64,000 bases of DNA from Acanthococcus lagerstroemiae. Lineage: Eukaryota > Arthropoda > Insecta > Hemiptera > Eriococcidae. The position numbers were made by a program, and so were the translations under genes. The DNA lies in contig CM063109.1 in NCBI GenBank assembly GCA_031841125.1, forward strand, positions 65,230,914 to 65,294,913, given 5' to 3'. The stretch's first letter is position 1; every line of letters starts with the position of its first letter. Positions 26,401 to 34,360 of the stretch are shown piece after piece. The notes below the pieces were generated by a model. That model had not been told where the DNA came from. It saw nothing but the letters and a program-made list of their open reading frames with translations, and did not search any database.

Positions 26401-27485
26401 TCACTTTCGTACTCACGTCTAAATCCTCTCTCGCTTTCGCTAGCGGCATTTGCTCCTCTTGCAGAGAAAATGTCCTAGCATAACGAGCGACTTCTCGCTG
26501 TCTCAAAGCATTCGCGTCATCTTCGTGATTGCCCGCCGTCGTCGTAGAATCGCTGGACGAGCTGCAGCTGCCGCGATTGCGAATTAGAAATTTGGCTTTC
26601 TCGGATATGCTATCTAATTCGCGTTCGTTTTTTATATGCGAATCTGAAAATGTTTACGATCGAGTAAAATTTACGGCGGAAAAGGTGAGACGCAGTAACG
26701 ACTAGATAACGACGCGATAAAACCCGAGGGTTAAAAAGCTGTAACTTCGTTTATTTTGCAATAATTAAAGGCTTAGAACGATTTAATTTCGAGCTGCGAA
26801 AACCAAAATAACGGAGCTACCTATAACTTTGAAATTCGGAGCGCCATTTCGAAGGTCTACACGAGAGCGTAATCGTACGTATTAAAATTTCATACGACGG
26901 TTGGCAAGTCGGCATTTTCGTTTTTGTGATTACACCTTTTTTCGACTGAACGTGAAAAGGAGCAGATACATATAGCAGGTACAAAACGGAAATGAATGGC
27001 GGACATAACACAAACTATTGATTGGAAGTGGGAAAGTTGATTACGCGCTGCCATTTTATTTATTTTTTTGTTAAAGTCATCGGTAAGGTCATTTTATGGT
27101 CTAATACGCTGTCGCCAAGTGCGATTCGGGTTTAATAGCTTTTTCCTGAGCTAAAGTAGCCCTTCGAATTGGCAAACCGCGAACAAAATGGCCGCCAGGA
27201 AACATATAGCTAATAGGTTTCACGTGTTCGTACACGTCAATTCGGAAATCAGTTAGAAGCCGAAAGCCGATACTATTGATTTCTGATGAAATCAAGTCAC
27301 CTATTTCGAATACTCTTCGACATATTCGATTCGTTAGTCGAACGAAAAACGTAAACATGCGGAGGGCTACTTACGGACACTTATTCGAAAAGGTGGTTCT
27401 TCAAAAGTGGTTTTCGGCAATTGCGTTATTTGTAGTTGTTCCCAGTTGAATTTACTGCTGTGGGTTGGGTACGAGGCACTTTTCG
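3950..27485 (-). CDS. Syt14: Synaptotagmin 14/16-like gene, internal exons
   Basis: Seven exons on the minus strand: 27485-27375, 26643-26417, 18592-18413, 18291-18183, 6879-6722, 4385-4222 and 4091-3950. All have AG/GT boundaries and compatible phases at each junction (1, 0, 0, 1, 0, 2). Together they give about 363 codons: a polar, Ser-rich linker (first two exons), C2A ([20 protein letters not shown], then [20 protein letters not shown], then [20 protein letters not shown]) and the start of C2B ([20 protein letters not shown], then [10 protein letters not shown] and [16 protein letters not shown]). The RFRVYG-ERMRR and [11 protein letters not shown] signatures point to the Syt14/16 branch. 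The canonical SDPYVK loop is PPYTQ in C2A, fitting the Ca2+-independent nature of this branch. Membrane-traffic role is from family knowledge. The N-terminal transmembrane exon and the end of C2B were not found. Confidence 0.85.
4222..4385 (-). CDS. Syt14: Syt14-like exon 'F' (C2A-C2B linker and start of C2B)
   Basis: 164 bp. Acceptor TTATTTTGTAG; donor GTAATC after TTTCAG. Encodes a short linker ([15 protein letters not shown]) and [20 protein letters not shown] followed by IVKGSNF, the first strands of C2B. A second possible acceptor lies 21 bp further in, giving a shorter exon, but the phase agrees with the longer one. Confidence 0.88.
4386..5051. other. Intron, no gene seen
   Basis: Intronic by position. 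A+T-rich, with no coding or RNA feature recognised. Confidence 0.5.
5052..6630 (-). mobile_element. Jockey/CR1-like LINE, 5'-truncated, with nested insertion
   Basis: From 6630 down the minus strand encodes [22 protein letters not shown], then SKVIPVPKN, then [14 protein letters not shown] and [15 protein letters not shown]. After a 253-bp foreign insert the frame resumes at 5897 with [37 protein letters not shown] and [10 protein letters not shown] (catalytic ADD intact). Frameshifts follow after about 5640. A 3' UTR ends at [21 protein letters not shown] sequence and an (ATT)n tail at 5057-5073. The 5' half (endonuclease) is missing, as is usual for LINE copies. It sits in the intron between Syt14-like exons E and F, in the sense orientation of the gene. 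Confidence 0.88.
5905..6157. mobile_element. 253-bp insertion inside the LINE RT, 7-bp duplication
   Basis: AAGTATA occurs at 5898-5904 and 6158-6164, exactly flanking a 253-bp stretch with no RT similarity. Skipping one copy plus the insert leaves the RT reading frame continuous across the junction. The ends share only a short inverted TAAGA; an internal hairpin pairs AAGCGACA near 5933 with TGTCGCTT near 5980. The class is unknown: a short DNA element or a truncated retroelement. Confidence 0.85.
6722..6879 (-). CDS. Syt14: Syt14-like exon 'E' (end of C2A)
   Basis: 158 bp. Acceptor TTTATTTTGCAG; the donor is taken as GTTTGT after ACAACG, chosen because it leaves phase 0. Encodes [20 protein letters not shown], then [20 protein letters not shown], then NIWVPLEPK: the last C2A strands. 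The donor is weak and could shift by a few bases. It is separated from the previous exon by an 11.3-kb repeat-filled intron. Confidence 0.88.
7012..7233 (+). pseudogene. cox2: Nuclear mitochondrial insert: 3' end of cox2
   Basis: Read with the invertebrate mitochondrial code (TGA = Trp, ATA = Met) the stretch gives [18 protein letters not shown], then [16 protein letters not shown], and ends at TAA 7231-7233. This is the C-terminal third of cytochrome c oxidase subunit II, with the CuA-site GQCSEICG at 7111-7134. TGA codons at 7018 and 7186 would be stops in nuclear code. After the conserved NH-x-F the usual Met-Pro-Ile is absent, about three codons being deleted, which removes the Met copper ligand. 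The insert lies 132 bp from Syt14-like exon E, inside an intron, so it is a nuclear copy and not organelle DNA. Confidence 0.93.
7405..9458 (+). mobile_element. RNase H-bearing LINE (R1/LOA/I-like), 5'-truncated and decayed
   Basis: Starts inside RT at NQHAYRAGR (7413); a TGA at 7482 precedes [15 protein letters not shown] and [16 protein letters not shown]. The YADD box is degraded (NDDLAVVV at about 7770). Then [20 protein letters not shown] and [15 protein letters not shown], the thumb region, and an RNase H domain at about 8530-8920: [24 protein letters not shown] and PGHCGIKEN, where the last catalytic Asp is replaced (IAG instead of IAD). A C-terminal zinc knuckle, [18 protein letters not shown], lies at 9182-9235. 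Several frameshifts and stops (8104, 8398, 8840) are present. The 3' UTR ends in a short AATG-repeat tail at 9443-9458. It sits in a Syt14-like intron, antisense to the gene. Confidence 0.9.
9459..9772. other. Intron spacer
   Basis: No gene. Contains a C9 run at 9509 and TTCGAAG-type short repeats near 9575. Confidence 0.4.
9773..9985 (-). repeat. tRNA-derived SINE
   Basis: On the minus strand the head looks like a tRNA: an A box GGTTAGCCGAGTGAACA (complement of 9957-9973) and a B box GGGTTCGAGCC (complement of 9917-9927) about 40 bp apart, with no complete cloverleaf. A roughly 130-bp non-tRNA body follows, then an A-rich tail near 9775. Body pieces recur at 29936-29985 and 31868-31950, which supports a dispersed family transcribed by RNA polymerase III. 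Confidence 0.8.
10150..13215 (+). mobile_element. RTE-type LINE, near full length but dead (family C)
   Basis: Both domains are present in broken frames. Endonuclease: [20 protein letters not shown] (10351), [36 protein letters not shown] and a catalytic [11 protein letters not shown] at about 11052-11084. [16 protein letters not shown] (about 12101), [10 protein letters not shown] (about 12264), [20 protein letters not shown] and [13 protein letters not shown], where the catalytic YADD is YAGD. C-terminal part: [20 protein letters not shown] and [16 protein letters not shown]. It ends in an ATGATGGTATGATTA-like tail. About ten frameshifts or stops show age. The clade is that of proteins often annotated as craniofacial development protein 2-like. 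It is intronic and antisense to the Syt14-like gene. Confidence 0.9.
13261..13347. repeat. Two tandem copies of a 33-bp motif, period 54
   Basis: ATGAAATTGCATACGCAATT followed by CCCCGTAAATACG at 13261-13293 is repeated with one change at 13315-13347. A third copy lies at 49325-49354. The motif contains a small inverted AATTGC...GCAATT. Confidence 0.75.
13580..13621. repeat. (TAA)n microsatellite
   Basis: Fourteen nearly perfect TAA units, followed by A-rich degenerate sequence. Confidence 0.95.
13622..14393. other. A-rich intron sequence, no gene
   Basis: Strongly A-rich on the plus strand to about 13870. The open frames here come from base bias. Nothing recognised. Confidence 0.5.
14394..14459. 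repeat. (TA)n microsatellite
   Basis: About 33 uninterrupted TA units. Confidence 0.97.
14925..15842. repeat. Degenerate minisatellite, roughly 48-50-bp unit
   Basis: Serial diverged copies of a unit of the form AATCTTCGGGAAAATTTCCG plus ATGATTTTCGAAGAATTTCATC. Two larger sub-repeats, at about 15281-15416 and 15461-15580, share the same order (TCCAATATTTTCCAACAAAA, then a G-rich GGAGGGG block, then AACTCCGTCAGTTTTTGAA). The array ends directly against the truncated gypsy fragment. No coding function. Confidence 0.85.
15845..17890 (-). mobile_element. Ty3/gypsy LTR retrotransposon pol fragment
   Basis: Minus-strand order: protease end ([12 protein letters not shown], about 17750) and RT start ([10 protein letters not shown]...[10 protein letters not shown]); then a frame-broken RT with the catalytic box read as HIDDTLVF near 16968; then an open stretch 16962-15949 with RT end ([30 protein letters not shown]), RNase H ([27 protein letters not shown]) and DCLSRNP. 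In another frame past 15949 comes an integrase zinc-binding remnant ([16 protein letters not shown]) that stops at 15842. No LTRs, gag or integrase core are seen. At least three frame breaks are present. It is an old truncated copy in a Syt14-like intron. Confidence 0.92.
18183..18291 (-). CDS. Syt14: Syt14-like exon 'D' (middle of C2A)
   Basis: 109 bp. Acceptor TTCTTTCAG; donor GTATCT after ACGCCAG. Encodes [20 protein letters not shown] followed by [16 protein letters not shown]: the polybasic strand and the next strand of C2A. Ends with one base of a Glu codon. Confidence 0.9.
18413..18592 (-). CDS. Syt14: Syt14-like exon 'C' (start of C2A)
   Basis: 180 bp, exactly 60 codons. Acceptor TTTGTATTCCACAG; donor GTATTT after CAA. 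Reads [20 protein letters not shown], then [20 protein letters not shown], then [20 protein letters not shown]: the first C2A strands and loop 1. The junction after the Gln before the next hydrophobic strand is where I recall this family being split. Confidence 0.85.
18593..19057. other. Intron sequence, no gene
   Basis: No recognised feature. A small hairpin pairs TAGGTACCC at 18788 with GGGTACCTA at 18840. Confidence 0.4.
19058..19412 (+). pseudogene. SWIM zinc-finger fragment, probable MULE-type transposase tail
   Basis: The open frame carries [20 protein letters not shown] at about 19258-19317, which fits the SWIM pattern C-x-C-x8-C-x-H. It stops at 19333. The similarity continues in other frames through [15 protein letters not shown] and ends with [15 protein letters not shown] and a stop at 19412. 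A basic RKRGRPAKA tail after SWIM is typical of MULE-related transposon proteins in arthropod genomes, from memory. Catalytic parts are absent. It is intronic and antisense to the Syt14-like gene. Confidence 0.65.
19413..20175. other. Intron sequence, no gene
   Basis: Nothing recognised. Short open frames on the minus strand at 19674-19892 have no family resemblance. Confidence 0.4.
20184..21557. mobile_element. Non-autonomous hAT-like element
   Basis: Ends CAGTACTGCCAGGTTT (20184) and, inverted, CAGTGCCGCCAGATTT (21557) match at 13 of 16. The flanks ACTCATAC (20176-20183) and ACTCGTAT (21558-21565) match at 6 of 8, a decayed 8-bp duplication, which is the hAT size. CCGGATTTT words cluster near both ends. 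No transposase frame is present in 1374 bp. The interior has many GATTCGAAT words (20510-20960). Confidence 0.75.
21566..25300. other. Repeat-poor intron sequence with small fragments
   Basis: No gene recognised. A SINE-like A box (GGTTGGCCGAGTGG at 24592-24605) is followed by a T-run at 24627. Diverged GTCCAAAACTGA-type phrases recur at 24890-25140. G-runs occur at 22956 and 23567. Confidence 0.45.
23205..23400 (-). repeat. Probable LINE 3' end with AAAT tail
   Basis: On the minus strand a short frame ends [15 protein letters not shown] and runs straight into an (AAAT)n tail at 23205-23218, the form of a 5'-truncated non-LTR element end. Too short for family assignment. Confidence 0.4.
25308..25666. 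mobile_element. MITE with TA duplication
   Basis: Terminal repeats TGTGACCTGAAATCATAAAA plus TGTGCCTTTGGTG (25308) and its inverse at 25666 match at 29 of 33. TA lies immediately outside on both sides (25306-25307, 25667-25668). 359 bp, non-coding. A TA target suggests the Tc1/mariner group. Confidence 0.85.
25787..26039. mobile_element. MITE with TTA duplication, hairpin-rich
   Basis: TGGTGGATTTACATTCGAGT at 25787 is inverted as TGGTGGATTCACATTCGAGT at 26039. TTA flanks both ends (25784-25786, 26040-26042), the target size of PIF/Harbinger. The 253-bp interior repeats TGTCGCCGACA-like words on both strands and would fold on itself. It lies 377 bp from Syt14-like exon B. Confidence 0.85.
26417..26643 (-). 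CDS. Syt14: Syt14-like exon 'B' (Ser/charged linker)
   Basis: 227 bp. Acceptor ATTTTCAG, donor GTGAGT after GATTTAGAC. One of three frames is open throughout: [20 protein letters not shown], then a Ser/Thr run ([13 protein letters not shown]), then a charged helix-like part ending KAREDLD. G+C and codon use are higher than in the surrounding repeats. Ends in phase 0, matching the C2A exon. Confidence 0.7.
27375..27485 (-). CDS. Syt14: Syt14-like exon 'A' (linker)
   Basis: 111 bp. Acceptor TTTTGTTTCAG before CGAAAAG; donor GTAAGT after TGTCC. The frame is open ([20 protein letters not shown]...PPFRISV) and ends with one base that completes a codon with the next exon. Assignment to this gene rests on strand, phase and position, since the linker is poorly conserved. 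Confidence 0.65.
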
Positions 27486-29924
27486 CTGAAACAAAACGCA
27501 ACTTGTATTAAAATTGATAATAATGAGCAGATATCGGAATATAGAGGAAAAAGTGAGGCACTAAGCCAATCAACATGTATAGGCGATACATCCACCTCTT
27601 ATACTACTGCAATCGTTTGTGACCCTGACCTTGCACTCCGAGAACAAATATATTCCTTTGGCACAAGTGTTTAGCTGAGCTCTTCAGTTTCAGACGTGAC
27701 ACATCACGAAAAAGTATAGTGAGAGTACAGGAGAAGTTATAACATTAATTTTTTCTTCTCGGAAATTATACGAGCCCCCATCTCCAGGAATACTCCCCAA
27801 CCTCCGCCGAAATTAAGAAATTTTATGAGATGGATCAAGTTGGAAAAACCCAACAAGTCATTAAAAGTGTCTTTTTTTTGCCAATACAGACAAACAAATT
27901 TTGATACTTAGGGATTTTGAGTTGAGTCAGTGGGAATTTAACCATTTTTGCCTCCCCCCCCCATCCCGAAAAAACTCTTCGCTACGTCCCTGAGTTCGAC
28001 ACCATGCCTTATACATATATTTCATCTCTCGTAGATAAACTGCCATTAACTGGTGCTGTGTTGACCCCCTTTTTAGCTTCACTTCACATGAAAAATGTTT
28101 CTTAGCACTAAAAATGTGTGTCTCATTAAACGGTGTGGATTACAAAAGTTCATGAAGTAATGAAATATTGTCATGCAGGGGATTTTTAAGCCTATTGAAT
28201 TCAATTAGATGTTATGTTGACTATAATTTCTACCCAAAATACATATAAGTTTAGTTCACTCTACTTCATCGCTGAACACAGTGCTCATTCAGACCTTTGA
28301 AAAAATATGGTAAATCGATACCTCTTTACATAATTTCAATCAATTTACAAATCCCAAGTTAATATCAATCAGCTATATCAAGATGTATCTGAGGGAGAAG
28401 TTTCACTCCTTGTTCCCTTTCTTAGCAAAGCGCTTGTCCTTTCAAAATTTTTTTAATCCATTACCTATTGGCTATCTGTTTTACCTTTTACCTACATCGA
28501 AAATACCAAAATATTCAAATTTAGAGCGTTTTACCGACTTTTTGAAGAAAAAGGGAGGTATTTTCAGCTAGATTCAGCTAGTTTTCCTAATTACCCATTT
28601 TTGATTAAATTAATACCTACCTTTTCAGAGTACTAGTGAATATCTGTCCCATCAGGCTATACATATGGCATAGTCAATCCGGCGTTCTTAGATACCTATT
28701 TTCTTTCGTTAACTAATTCTCATATAAAGTATCTTGATCGTACATTTTTTCGCACAGCCATTAGGAATCATATTCAGCTTCCTGATGACTCAGTGGCTTG
28801 TAATGTTCAATCTAATGGCATAAATTCACATGATAGCAAGTCAAATATCCGCATTTTAACCATTTCGTCAGTTTTTTCAGCTATTTTCTACGAGTTTAGC
28901 AAATTTTAATAAAAAACAATCTATACTGAGTGCCTTTAGAAGATGCCTTTCTCAGCTGAAGCAGGTAGTATACATCATGTTTCACCTACATATTCTTTCC
29001 ATTCATCAGTGAGTATTCTGACCTTTTTAAATGCGCAGACTCTTCAACTGAACATATGTCATTATCAAAATAATAGTTGACATTCCATCTAGAACAATTT
29101 TTCTGATATAGGTTGTCAGTTTTTAACCAAATTTAACAAATTTTTGAAGAAATTAACATACTGCTGCTGTCTTTTATTGGTAATACCCCTCAAAACATTC
29201 TCCTTATCTTTCTCTCCTAGTTGCTTATTTCCCATAATTTCAACACTGATAGCCAGTTCACCCCACTGTTTTACATACTATTTGTCTACTTCTTTCAAAT
29301 TTTTTAATCCTTTTATTAATATTATTCCGCTAAATTGGTGCAAATATTTTACCTATTATTTGACCAGATTAATACCTGCCTTTCCAGATTATTCGCCAAT
29401 TTCCCATGTTTCCATCAGCAGATTGAACAACAACGTTAAGTAATACTCAATTTTATCCCCTTCTTCATCTACTGCCACTTGATTATGATATAAGACTTTC
29501 TCACGAGTGTCTCAGAAGACAATCTCCTCATCTGAAACATGCCTTGTCTACTTATTTTTCCATCTATCAACTGACTCTCTTCACTGATGGATGAATGTAG
29601 AGATTTTACTCTTTGTTTTTTTTTTTTTTTTTTTTTTTTTTTTAGCAAATGCCTATAATACCTTTCAAATTTTTTCAATCAAATATTATTCCGATTAATT
29701 GTCTGTTTTTTACATACATCAAATTGCTAAATATTCAAAAATAGTGCTCCTTTTACATATTTTACTCAGCTTGGGAATTCTGATAAAAGTTTTTTATACA
29801 TTAACCCCTAACCCCATATTCCTTATACATTAGTTTACAGATGATGATATCTATTCCCTTTCTGTCTGGAACCATTAAATCCCAATGTTCGAGATTTATA
29901 CTCTGAACAGCATCTACCTTTCAC
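27486..29924. other. Upstream intron, no confirmed exon
   Basis: Presumably intron 5' of Syt14-like exon A. No further exon could be confirmed. A plus-strand open frame at 27465-27674 is unassigned. From 28380 the sequence is T-rich, with diverged recurrences of phrases such as TTTTACCTACATCGAAAATA (about 28488 and again near 29710). Confidence 0.4.
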
Positions 29925-29935
29925 TTTTACTGTCA

Positions 29936-29985
29936 ACCTGAGCTCTGGAATCCACCCTTTCGAGTATTACCTCCCGTTACTCAGC
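29936..29985 (-). repeat. SINE body fragment
   Basis: GAATCCACCCTTTCGAGTAT at about 29949 matches the body of the SINE at 9773-9985 (ATCCACCCTTTCGAGCATTA). Confidence 0.65.
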
Positions 29986-31867
29986 CATCTCATTGGCGAA
30001 ATATTTGATAGGTTTAGTACCTTATTTGAGAGAGATAAAGTCTCCTGAATGTGAATATGATCGTGACTGTTAACGGTCTGACTCTCTCATTTCAACTATT
30101 TTTCCACTGGATATTGCTCTACTAGCTATAATTATGCAGTCCAGTCACTCTCCTCCTCAATTCATGCAGGAAGAAAATCAAAACTTAACAATTTTCGCAG
30201 GAAATATAGAATTACTAGGTAATATAGTCTCCTTACTCCATGAGTCAGTAAAGCAACAGAAATTAACTTGATTATCATCAACAATAGATTCGGAAACCAA
30301 CACATTTCATAATATGCTTTTTCTACTTTCTTCGCTGGGATAAATATACAGTCTCTTACTCCTATATGTTGACACAGTCTGTTCATGTATTCAAATGCCA
30401 TTTTCCTCCCATTTTCTCGGTTTTGACTATTTTTCATATAGACAATGTCTTCATTGGCTACAACTATGTTCTAAACACTCATTTTGACCCTTTTATCATT
30501 CTCACACTATCACGAGAAGCGATAACTTATTCGGAATTTCATATTTTTCATCCATTTTCCTTCATTTTCTCGTTTAGATACCTATACCTTCAAGCCAGCT
30601 GTCTCTCAGAGATTTAAACTCCAAAAACATCCTCCTTTTTAGCAGTACCTACATATCAACGATGCCTTCATATCATTAGTCTCGAGGATTTACAGACTTC
30701 TCACTCGATGAAAACCCGTTATTTGGAGGTAATTACCTACTCCATTAGCACCATACTCTCTACCTAGAAGCGAATTTGGATCACACTTTGGTTGAAATTC
30801 CACCTATGATTTTCAGAAATTCCAAGGTTTTACAAAAATTATTTCATTAAATATTCGTTAGGCTCAGTAGCTTACCTGGGAGAGATAGAGTCTCCGACGA
30901 TGGCTCTAGCGCATCTATTGTCGAAGCTCTCCTCTCGTTTGAGTCAGGCATTCGTCAATTTGCAGAAATTTCATAAATTATTATTATTAATTTAGGTTTT
31001 TAATGATTGGTTGTATTCAAAATTTAACTGCAAGACGCAGAGAGGTACAACACTGAACAGTCGTTCAACGAGGTGCTCGCTTGTCTCAGCTCAGTGGATG
31101 GTTATGGAATTGGATTGGAAAAAGTAATTCAGGTTTGATATGTTGGTTGTATTTGAAATTTAATTGGGAGAGATAGAGGACTTCGATGAAGACGCTAGCC
31201 CATCTTCTCTCAGGTTTGACACTCCTCTTGACTTCCATCATTTTCACACTATCATGAAAAGCGATAATTTATTCGAAAAATTTCATATTTTTAGTCATTT
31301 TCCTTCATTTTCCTCATTTTAGTTATGTTTTCAATGTCAACTGACTCTACTATCGACTCGAATCAATGTAAATATTTTAATTTATTACTCTTTGTTCCGA
31401 CAAATGAGCGATAATTTTCCTGAAATATGCATTTATTCATATTCTTATAATTATTGTCCAGTAAGAACAAACAAATGTGAAAGGTTGGTCAGGATATGAT
31501 AATTATTAGGGTCCTGTTAGCTTCTAATAGAACGACAAAAATAGCTGCTCATCCACATTCTTTTTCATGGTATACATATAGGCCGTTGGAATCAATTGTT
31601 GAGCAAATTTCAAAAACGTCTGTATTATGTATGTATGTATCTCATTCTTTTAGGTTTTATCATTATAAACTCGAAGTCTAAGTATTCAGTCATCTAAACT
31701 CATCTCATCTCCCGGATATCAGGCTATTATAGGTCAATATGGAAGGAAAATGGATCTTCATGTATCAAGTTCTGTAGATTCCTTCCTATTGCTCATCTCG
31801 CCTGTCTCCATTAAATCCACTTGTCTGAGATATAAACTCTAACAACGCCTTCCTTTTCACTTTTGCT

Positions 31868-31950
31868 CACAACCGCAAGCTCTGGAATGTACCCTTTCAA
31901 GCACTGCCCCCGACAGAGGTCAGGGAGACTGTTTGGACTATCTTAGCTCT
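31868..31950 (-). repeat. SINE body fragment
   Basis: Matches the SINE body over about 80 bp with divergence: TACCCTTTCAAGCACTGCC, then AGGTCAGGGAGACTGTTTGG and CTATCTTAGCTCTC. Confidence 0.65.
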
Positions 31951-32452
31951 CAATTTTAATAGCTCTCTGTTTATCCACCTCCTACTTTGACTTTGGGATA
32001 CTCTATAAGCTGGCTAGAATAATCGAGGACACTCTGTATACATGCTCAAAATTCATGTTCAAACATACATGCTCATTTGCTTGAGATTTAAGACTTTAAA
32101 TAACGAGAATTTTAGGTACGTTTTTGAGGTGAAATAGCATTGAAGCAACCTTAAACGTACTTGGAGCAGAATCAGTATCTTGGAAGACTAGCGAGTATTT
32201 TGTATTTTATGTAAAAAAGCCACTGACAATGGGAATGAAAGCCTAAATCAAACGGTACTTTTGCTGCATACCAACGATGTCCACATACCTACCATTATAG
32301 TCTTGAGGATTTACAGATATTTGATGAAAACCCGTTATTCGGAGGTAATTACAGAGGATTTTTCTAATTGAATATAAAACATGACTCTGATTCAAAAATT
32401 CCAAGATTTTACAAAAATTATTTCATTTTTTGATATTCATTAGGTTCAATAT

Positions 32453-33010
32453 CTTAATTGGGAGTCTCATCTCCCAGGTTGAGGGCTAACTCCTTATACT
32501 CGAGAGTAATTTGGATAAAATACAAATATTTCATGTAAATATCTCTAATTTAATTAATATTAATTAGGGCGAGATGGAGAGTATAGGCAAAGGAGCTGAC
32601 GCTTTCTTCGCTAAAACTCTCAGCTCCCAGGCTAAAAGATATCTCCTTGTACTCAATGTCCACCGCATTCATCTGATATTTGATAGCACCAACTCAAAAG
32701 TAATTCGGGTATCATTTCCTCTGGCATTTGATAATCTCCTACTCAAAAGTAATTCGGATAAAATACAAGTAGGTATCTCTCTCTCTCATTTAATTAAGTA
32801 ATATTAATTAGGGCGAGATGGGTAGTATAGACAAAGAAGCTGACGCGTTCTCCATCAAAACTTCCAACTCCCAGGCAGAAGGCTATCTCCTTATACTCGA
32901 GAGTAATTCGGGTAAATGCTCACCACATTCATCTGTTGTTCAATATCCCCTCTACTCAATGGTAATTCGGTTAAAATACAAATATTTTGTGTAAGTATCT
33001 CCCACTTTAT
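32453..33010. repeat. Diverged tandem repeat, about 240-bp unit
   Basis: Units beginning TTAATTAGGGCGAGATGG start at 32562 and 32806; a shorter related unit precedes them at 32453. Shared internal phrases: AGCTGACGC, CTCCCAGGC, TATCTCCTT, ACTCGAGAGTAATTCGG and TAAAATACAAATATTT. Related pieces occur at 30676-30895, so the array is the young end of a wider, older repeat field. Confidence 0.75.
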
Positions 33011-33617
33011 CGTTAAAACATCCTAATCTCAGATTTGAATCTAAAGTGCATAATCTATGGCTTTAATGTCAGCACTTTTTCGTTAAAATCCTCTAATCAT
33101 AGGCTGGCTGGATAAAATAATTAAATATTAATATTTCATATTTAATATTCGATGACGTTGAAAGATTCAGCGAATACATGCACATACACACATGTCTCAC
33201 CGCATACGAGTTCCGCCGTACCGTAAAATAAAATCCGAAAACGCGAAGAAAAATAAGTAATTTAACCACCACCACTATTAAAAACCATCTCGCCGTGAAT
33301 ATAATACTCAAACAACTTAGATCTCATTTAGAAATCACCTCCTTAATCACCTACCCCGTTAACATCATACAAACATCAACACGCGCGAAATTTTAAATAT
33401 TCAATTAAAAATATTCAACGAAAATATCTCCCGCTTTAAATTCCCACACTTTAAATCGCAAGCATCATGCTTCAAATTCCAACCGAAATACATAAACATA
33501 TTCCCTTAATTACCTAGTACCGAACTGCATACGCGAGCTCGATGCGTCGTGACGTCATATAGCGCTTAGCATAGTCTGTTGTGGTGGCCCCGTATCGGCT
33601 ATATTACCCTTCTCACT

Positions 33618-33665
33618 ACTTTGTCCCCTCCTAATCTGGTTAGTTTTTGCCGTAAGAGGGGACAA
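33618..33665. repeat. 48-bp hairpin repeat, left copy
   Basis: TTTGTCCCCTC and GAGGGGACAAA form perfect 11-bp inverted arms around a CTAATCTGG...GCCGTAA loop. A near copy lies at 34361-34408, on the other side of the RTE fragment. Confidence 0.8.
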
Positions 33666-33666
33666 A

Positions 33667-34346
33667 TCAAAATCAAAATACCTTTATTAAAGACAGTTTT
33701 ACCTATGTTACCTACCAAGCTTAAGTGTTTCTTATTCCGTTAATCTCCTCGGCCCGTATAGAGCAAAGGTTTCCTGCGGTCACTCCCATTCCGATCGAAC
33801 TGATGCTATTCTTTGAAAATTTTTCGTATGTAAGAAATTGTTTATGTCGTCCACCCACCTTGTTACTTGACGTCCTTATTTTCCTTTTGTGATAAGAGAC
33901 GAGCCAAAAAGTTGATCTGTACGTCCGTCTATCATCCTTTAATCTTGCTACATAACCCGCCCATTTCCATTTTTGTTGCCTGATGAATCGAACTACGTCC
34001 ATATTTTCAAGTTTGTGTTTTATTCTCGCTATTTGAATGCAGTCTCTTCTTTTATAGTTCAAAATTGACCTTTCTAGCGAATTTTGAGTTACTTTTATTC
34101 TGTTGATGATTTTGGAGGGCAGAGACCATGTTTGACAACCGTAAGTTAAATTTGAATAGTGCAATGGACATTAAAGTCTGAGCACTCGGTGTAACCACCA
34201 CCTCTCCCATAACAAGTTAAATTTGGGACTACGCACATATTGAAAACTAGACTTTTATGAAAATTTCCATAGGGACCTTTGAATATCTTTTTTAATGCCC
34301 AGTATTTGGACCCCCACCCCCATTCTTCAATTAGTAGTGGGAACAT
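33667..34346 (-). mobile_element. RTE-type LINE fragment (family A), with 3' tail
   Basis: Minus strand: EEWGWGSKYWALKKIFKGPY, then a 59-bp foreign insert, then GCQTWSLPSKIINRIKVTQN, NYKRRDCIQIARIKHKLEN, QQKWKWAGYVARLKDDRR. Ends in a TATTTTGATTTTGATTT tail at 33668-33684. This is the same C-terminal region as the 1-716 copy, so the family can be compared base by base. Strongly 5'-truncated. Confidence 0.85.
34155..34213 (+). mobile_element. 59-bp micro-insertion: extreme 3' end of the RNase H LINE
   Basis: AATAGTGCAATGGACATTAA and AGTCTGAGCACTCGGTG match the 3' terminus of the LINE at 7405-9458 (9386 onward: AATAGTGCAATGGACTGCAA, AGTCTGAGCGCTCGGTG). Perfect 12-bp duplications AAGTTAAATTTG lie at 34143-34154 and 34214-34225. 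Without the insert and one duplicate the RTE frame reads straight through. Confidence 0.9.
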
Positions 34347-34360
34347 TGCAATACTCTATA

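Noticed and set aside
27101..27358. Minus-strand open frame of 85 codons next to Syt14-like exon A
   Set aside because: No suitable donor, and phase requirements are met by joining 27375 directly to 26643.
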